DNA of 64,000 bases from Pleodorina starrii (Eukaryota > Chlorophyta > Chlorophyceae > Chlamydomonadales > Volvocaceae), in assembly GCA_030267565.1 (NCBI GenBank), contig BRXU01000003.1, forward strand, positions 4,172,001 through 4,236,000. Reading direction: 5' to 3'. The notes beneath the pieces were generated by a model. That model saw only the letters and a program-made list of their open reading frames with translations. It was not told where the DNA came from and did not search any database. Of the stretch, positions 57,155 to 64,000 are shown in pieces. How positions within the stretch are numbered: position 1 is the stretch's first letter; every line of letters begins with the position of its first letter. The position numbers and the translations under genes are program-made.

Positions 57155-57159
57155 TTACA
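57155..57159 (-). terminator. Candidate TGTAA polyadenylation signal of the C2-CDPK gene
   Basis: TTACA on the + strand reads TGTAA on the minus strand, about 430 bases beyond the CDPK stop and only 22 bases past the CEP70 stop on the other strand. Confidence 0.4.
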
Positions 57160-57284
57160 GGTTGGGCACGCATGGCGTGCCGCGCATTCCTGTGATGCGC
57201 TAAATGCCAAGACAAAGAATCGCGATCACCGCAATAAATCACACGTCGCAGCCGCAAGGCAACTTCAGGAACCAACGAAGATAA

Positions 57285-57289
57285 TGTAA
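57285..57289 (+). terminator. Candidate TGTAA polyadenylation signal of CEP70
   Basis: The first TGTAA after the CEP70 stop, 152 bases downstream. It fits the usual volvocine signal. Confidence 0.5.
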
Positions 57290-57587
57290 AATCGAATTGT
57301 CCAATCGTGAAGATAGTCGTTGTACAGACCGCCGCTGGATCCTGTACCATCCACATTACTCGAGAGCATGTACAAACCGTGCACTATCTGGTCAAGAGCT
57401 GATCCAGTATTGTCAGGTAATATGCATAAGAAGCGCCCCATGACCTCCACGGTCTGTACGGAAAAAACCCGCACCGTCCATGGTGAGGTGCTGGCATACA
57501 CCCGCGCTTGCCAGCGCCTCAATGTTCGAATGACAGGGTCAAAACATTACGAAATGACTGGCATTAGCGCATATGCGCACGCCACTT

Positions 57588-61502
<3,915 letters not shown>

Positions 61503-62723
61503 CGCAGTGAAGACGTATCGAATATGGGCAATAGCTGTAAAATATGGATATTTCATTTCACGTTGTACGCATATCGCGTGCGCGCTATAAAGATGTCGCG
61601 GCAAGGAAGGTTACAGAAAGGACTCCAGCGAATGCCTGGGGTTGTGTTGTGCGCAATCATTTCCCTGCGACTGCGACTCAGCCATGCACCGTGAAACTCA
61701 CTGGTACCCTGTTAAACACCGGGGGGTCACGTAAGGCCACGCCTGCCGGGAGGTCACAACTGCCTGCTACGACGGCCATGGGCGCAGGCACCGCCTTCAA
61801 AAGACGTAAACAGCATTGGCATTGCACGACAAGCGGGATGCATTGGTAGCCCAGATACGTGACCGTTAGACTTTTGCACACGGACGGCGAAAGCTCCGAA
61901 CCATAGCTGTGGAGACCAATGGCATTATCAACATGGGCTATGGCTGGGATTCTTGCGGCGTGAAATACCATGGCGGCTTGGCTTTACCCCTCCTCAGCAC
62001 AATCGACCGTTGCGACGGTACAACCGTGCCCCTTTTCCGAGAACACTTACGACCGCCTTTACGTGCTTGCTCTGAGGCTGCAGCGTTTTCTTTGGTATTC
62101 CATCTTGGCTCCTGGGCCAGTCCGAGCTCTGTGTGCATCCCTTCCTGGGACGATGGGGTGGGTCTAAGGTGGCCTCTATCTTCAATGCCCGACGGTGCTT
62201 AGCACCCCGCGCGGCAAGAAGCCTCGGCGATAGACTTGTCGAGGGAGCAGCCAGAGGTGTGCCCGCCGTGAGCAGGGGCTCCGTTATGCGGCATTATGGA
62301 CAGCGCTTTCGAGGAACACGGGCTCACGAATGTCAAAACCCCAACGTCATTGCTGGATACAAGAGTAATCACCCCACGAAGACACCAGGAAGGCGCAACC
62401 ATACGGCATCTGTCTTTGCCGCTGCAGAAGCACCGCCGCGGAGCGCCTCTACCCCCCTCATATCGACATATGCCCGATTGGCACCCCCGGCTGCCAACGG
62501 CATACACGATACACCACACGACCACCACGCGTCGTTTCTCGCCATGTGCCACCGCCCCACTGTAACCCGCCAACCCGGATCACGCCTGGCCGACCCGCGG
62601 TCGGCAAGCCTGCCAACACGCTACGCAGGGAAGCTCCACCGGTGTTATCGTCCCAAATGAAGCTGGTTTGAAGTTATGTCCGGCACCCAACCCCCCACAC
62701 GTACCGGTAGCCGCGGCCGGCCC
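61503..62723. other. Intergenic upstream of C2-CDPK and downstream of the membrane-protein gene
   Basis: About 1.2 kb with no gene recognised on either strand. It should hold the C2-CDPK promoter (near 61503 upward) and the 3' untranslated region of the minus-strand gene ending at 62724. Confidence 0.45.
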
Positions 62724-64000
62724 TCACGCCTCCCTACTTGCCTCTAGCTGACCCCCCGCAAACACGCTGCAAGATGGCGACATCTGGGCCACGTGGCTCA
62801 CGTTGCTGGCGCCCGATAATCCCGAATCAGAGCGCGGCAATGCCACGGTTATGCCCAATGCTGTCCCCCGGCCAACCGGCCCCCTGGCAGCCTCAAGGGT
62901 TGGCTCCTGGCCTTCTGGTGCCGAGTAGGAAGACCGCTGGGCTGACTGCGGATGCAGCCACAGCACAGGAGAGTCCGGTGCCTGGGGCGACTGCTCCCCT
63001 GAGGCGGCACCTCCCTGGAGACCCAGCGCGTCGGCCGGGGGTGCACCGCCGGTGGCCACTCTGCTTTGCCTTAGACACGGCACGGCGGGCAGGGAGGAAA
63101 CCCGTGCCGCAGCTGGCGGCTCTGCGCGCCGCGCATCCGAGCTTGCCAGGCCGGTTCCGGTGGCGTCTAGCGCCGCCGCCGCCGCCTTGGGCGTCAAGCT
63201 GGGGAAGGTGAATCCGCCGGCCTCGCCGCCCGTGCCGGCGGGCCCGCTGGTAGGACGCTGGCCACACCGGACCGTGAGCTGCGGCGCTGGAGGCGCCATT
63301 GGCGTGTCTCGCCGGCGGTTGACTACGCCGGCGCCGCCACCGCCGCCCCCGCGGGCGGTGGCCGCCTTACCGTCAGCCATAGATACGATCTGAGATGGCG
63401 ATGCGATCAGGCCCGCGTCATGAGGCGACGACGAGGGCGACGGGTGGCCACCCTTGCCGTCCTTCAGCGGCCGCACTGAAGCGACGTCGAAGGAGCCGCG
63501 GCGCTGCCGCCGCCGGCGCAGGAGCAGAGCCACCACGACGGCCGCCGTGGCGCACAAGGCCCCGCCAACCACTGACACCACAACGGGGACGACGGTGCCG
63601 CGACCGGGAGGCGACGAGGGGGCCGCCGAACTGCCGCCACCAATGACGCTGTTATCGCCGCCATTAACGCCGCCACCCGAGGAATGAAGCTCACCGCCGC
63701 CCGGCGTTTTCCGATTGTCGCTGTCGCCGACGGCTCCTGATTGCGCCGACCGCACGACACCGCTGGTGTCTGTAGCCGCTGCATTGCTCCCGCTGGCCCC
63801 GCTGTCCCCGCCGGCACCGGCATTCCCTCCGTGGGCTGACACGCTGGATGGCGCCAGGGGCGCCGGTGCCGCCGCGCTTGGCCGGATGCTACCGGACGGG
63901 CCAACGCCCCGGGAGCTGTCCGCGCCGTCTGTGCAGCAGGACAGCACGCGGCAAGGCAGGGCAGGGCAGGGCAGTGGAAGGCGAGGCAGGGCAAGGGAGA
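62724..64000 (-). CDS. C-terminal exon of a single-pass membrane protein (partial)
   Basis: On the minus strand a strong acceptor (CTGCTGCACAG) at 63931 opens a frame that runs to TGA at 62724, about 402 residues; bases 63931-64000 are the preceding intron. The rest of the gene lies beyond the window. The exon begins with about 105 Ser/Gly/Ala-rich residues, then one strongly hydrophobic segment (VVPVVVSVVGGALCATAAVV region, about 63590-63520) closed by the basic stop-transfer RRRRQRR, and about 250 Ser/Pro/Ala-rich residues with no recognised domain. This is the layout of a type I membrane protein with a disordered cytoplasmic tail. The identity depends on the missing N-terminal part; function not assignable. 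Confidence 0.6.
   Translation of the reverse strand, partial: SLALPRLPLPCPALPCRVLSCCTDGADSSRGVGPSGSIRPSAAAPAPLAPSSVSAHGGNAGAGGDSGASGSNAAATDTSGVVRSAQSGAVGDSDNRKTPGGGELHSSGGGVNGGDNSVIGGGSSAAPSSPPGRGTVVPVVVSVVGGALCATAAVVVALLLRRRRQRRGSFDVASVRPLKDGKGGHPSPSSSPHDAGLIASPSQIVSMADGKAATARGGGGGGAGVVNRRRDTPMAPPAPQLTVRCGQRPTSGPAGTGGEAGGFTFPSLTPKAAAAALDATGTGLASSDARRAEPPAAARVSSLPAVPCLRQSRVATGGAPPADALGLQGGAASGEQSPQAPDSPVLWLHPQSAQRSSYSAPEGQEPTLEAARGPVGRGTALGITVALPRSDSGLSGASNVSHVAQMSPSCSVFAGGQLEASREA

Overview
The window is nuclear DNA from a green alga, most likely a volvocine (Chlamydomonas/Volvox relatives). Evidence: GC-rich genes cut into many small exons; GTGAGT/GTGCGT-type donors with a minority of GC-AG introns; TGTAA-type polyadenylation signals; a gametolysin-family (peptidase M11) metalloprotease with a proline-rich tail; a calcium-dependent protein kinase; and ciliary/basal-body genes. 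No bacterial-type features (operons, CRISPR, insertion sequences) were seen. Gene models were built by hand: each exon was joined by conserved protein blocks, splice dinucleotides and reading phase.

Layout. 75-9950 (+): 20-exon Ser/Thr kinase of about 1538 residues with a lipidation-type N terminus and a cyclic-nucleotide-binding (CNB) fold interrupted by about 900 low-complexity residues. 9951-14350: gene-poor. 14351-18620 (-): secreted M11 metalloprotease. 18621-20670: AT-richer intergenic DNA. 20671-25949 (-): PrimPol primase-polymerase. 26468-27823 (-): unrecognised protein of about 140 residues with a transit-peptide-like start. 28980-36729 (+): XPD/ERCC2 (TFIIH helicase), 19 recognisable exons but with several one-base frameshifts and an in-frame stop. 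37474-38921 (+): adenine phosphoribosyltransferase. 39202-39687 (-): EFCAB10-like RIIa/EF-hand ciliary protein. 40223-40624 (-): unknown small protein. 41313-57133 (+): a 30-exon, about 2850-residue CEP70 homologue whose coiled coil is expanded by repeats of about 56 residues. 57588-61502 (-): a C2-domain/CDPK fusion. 62724-64000 (-): C-terminal exon of a single-pass membrane protein that continues beyond the window.

Functional themes (inference). PrimPol and XPD both act in genome maintenance and sit about 3 kb apart in divergent orientation with the unknown small gene between them. CEP70 and the EFCAB10-like gene are both expected at cilia/basal bodies. The split-CNB kinase and the C2-CDPK are signalling kinases.

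Most unusual points: the CNB domain split around a huge insertion; the giant CEP70 with an eight-heptad repeat; the XPD gene with intact splice sites but many small lesions; and repeated use of GC-AG introns. Nothing here amounts to a clearly new multi-gene system. The novelty lies in domain architecture.
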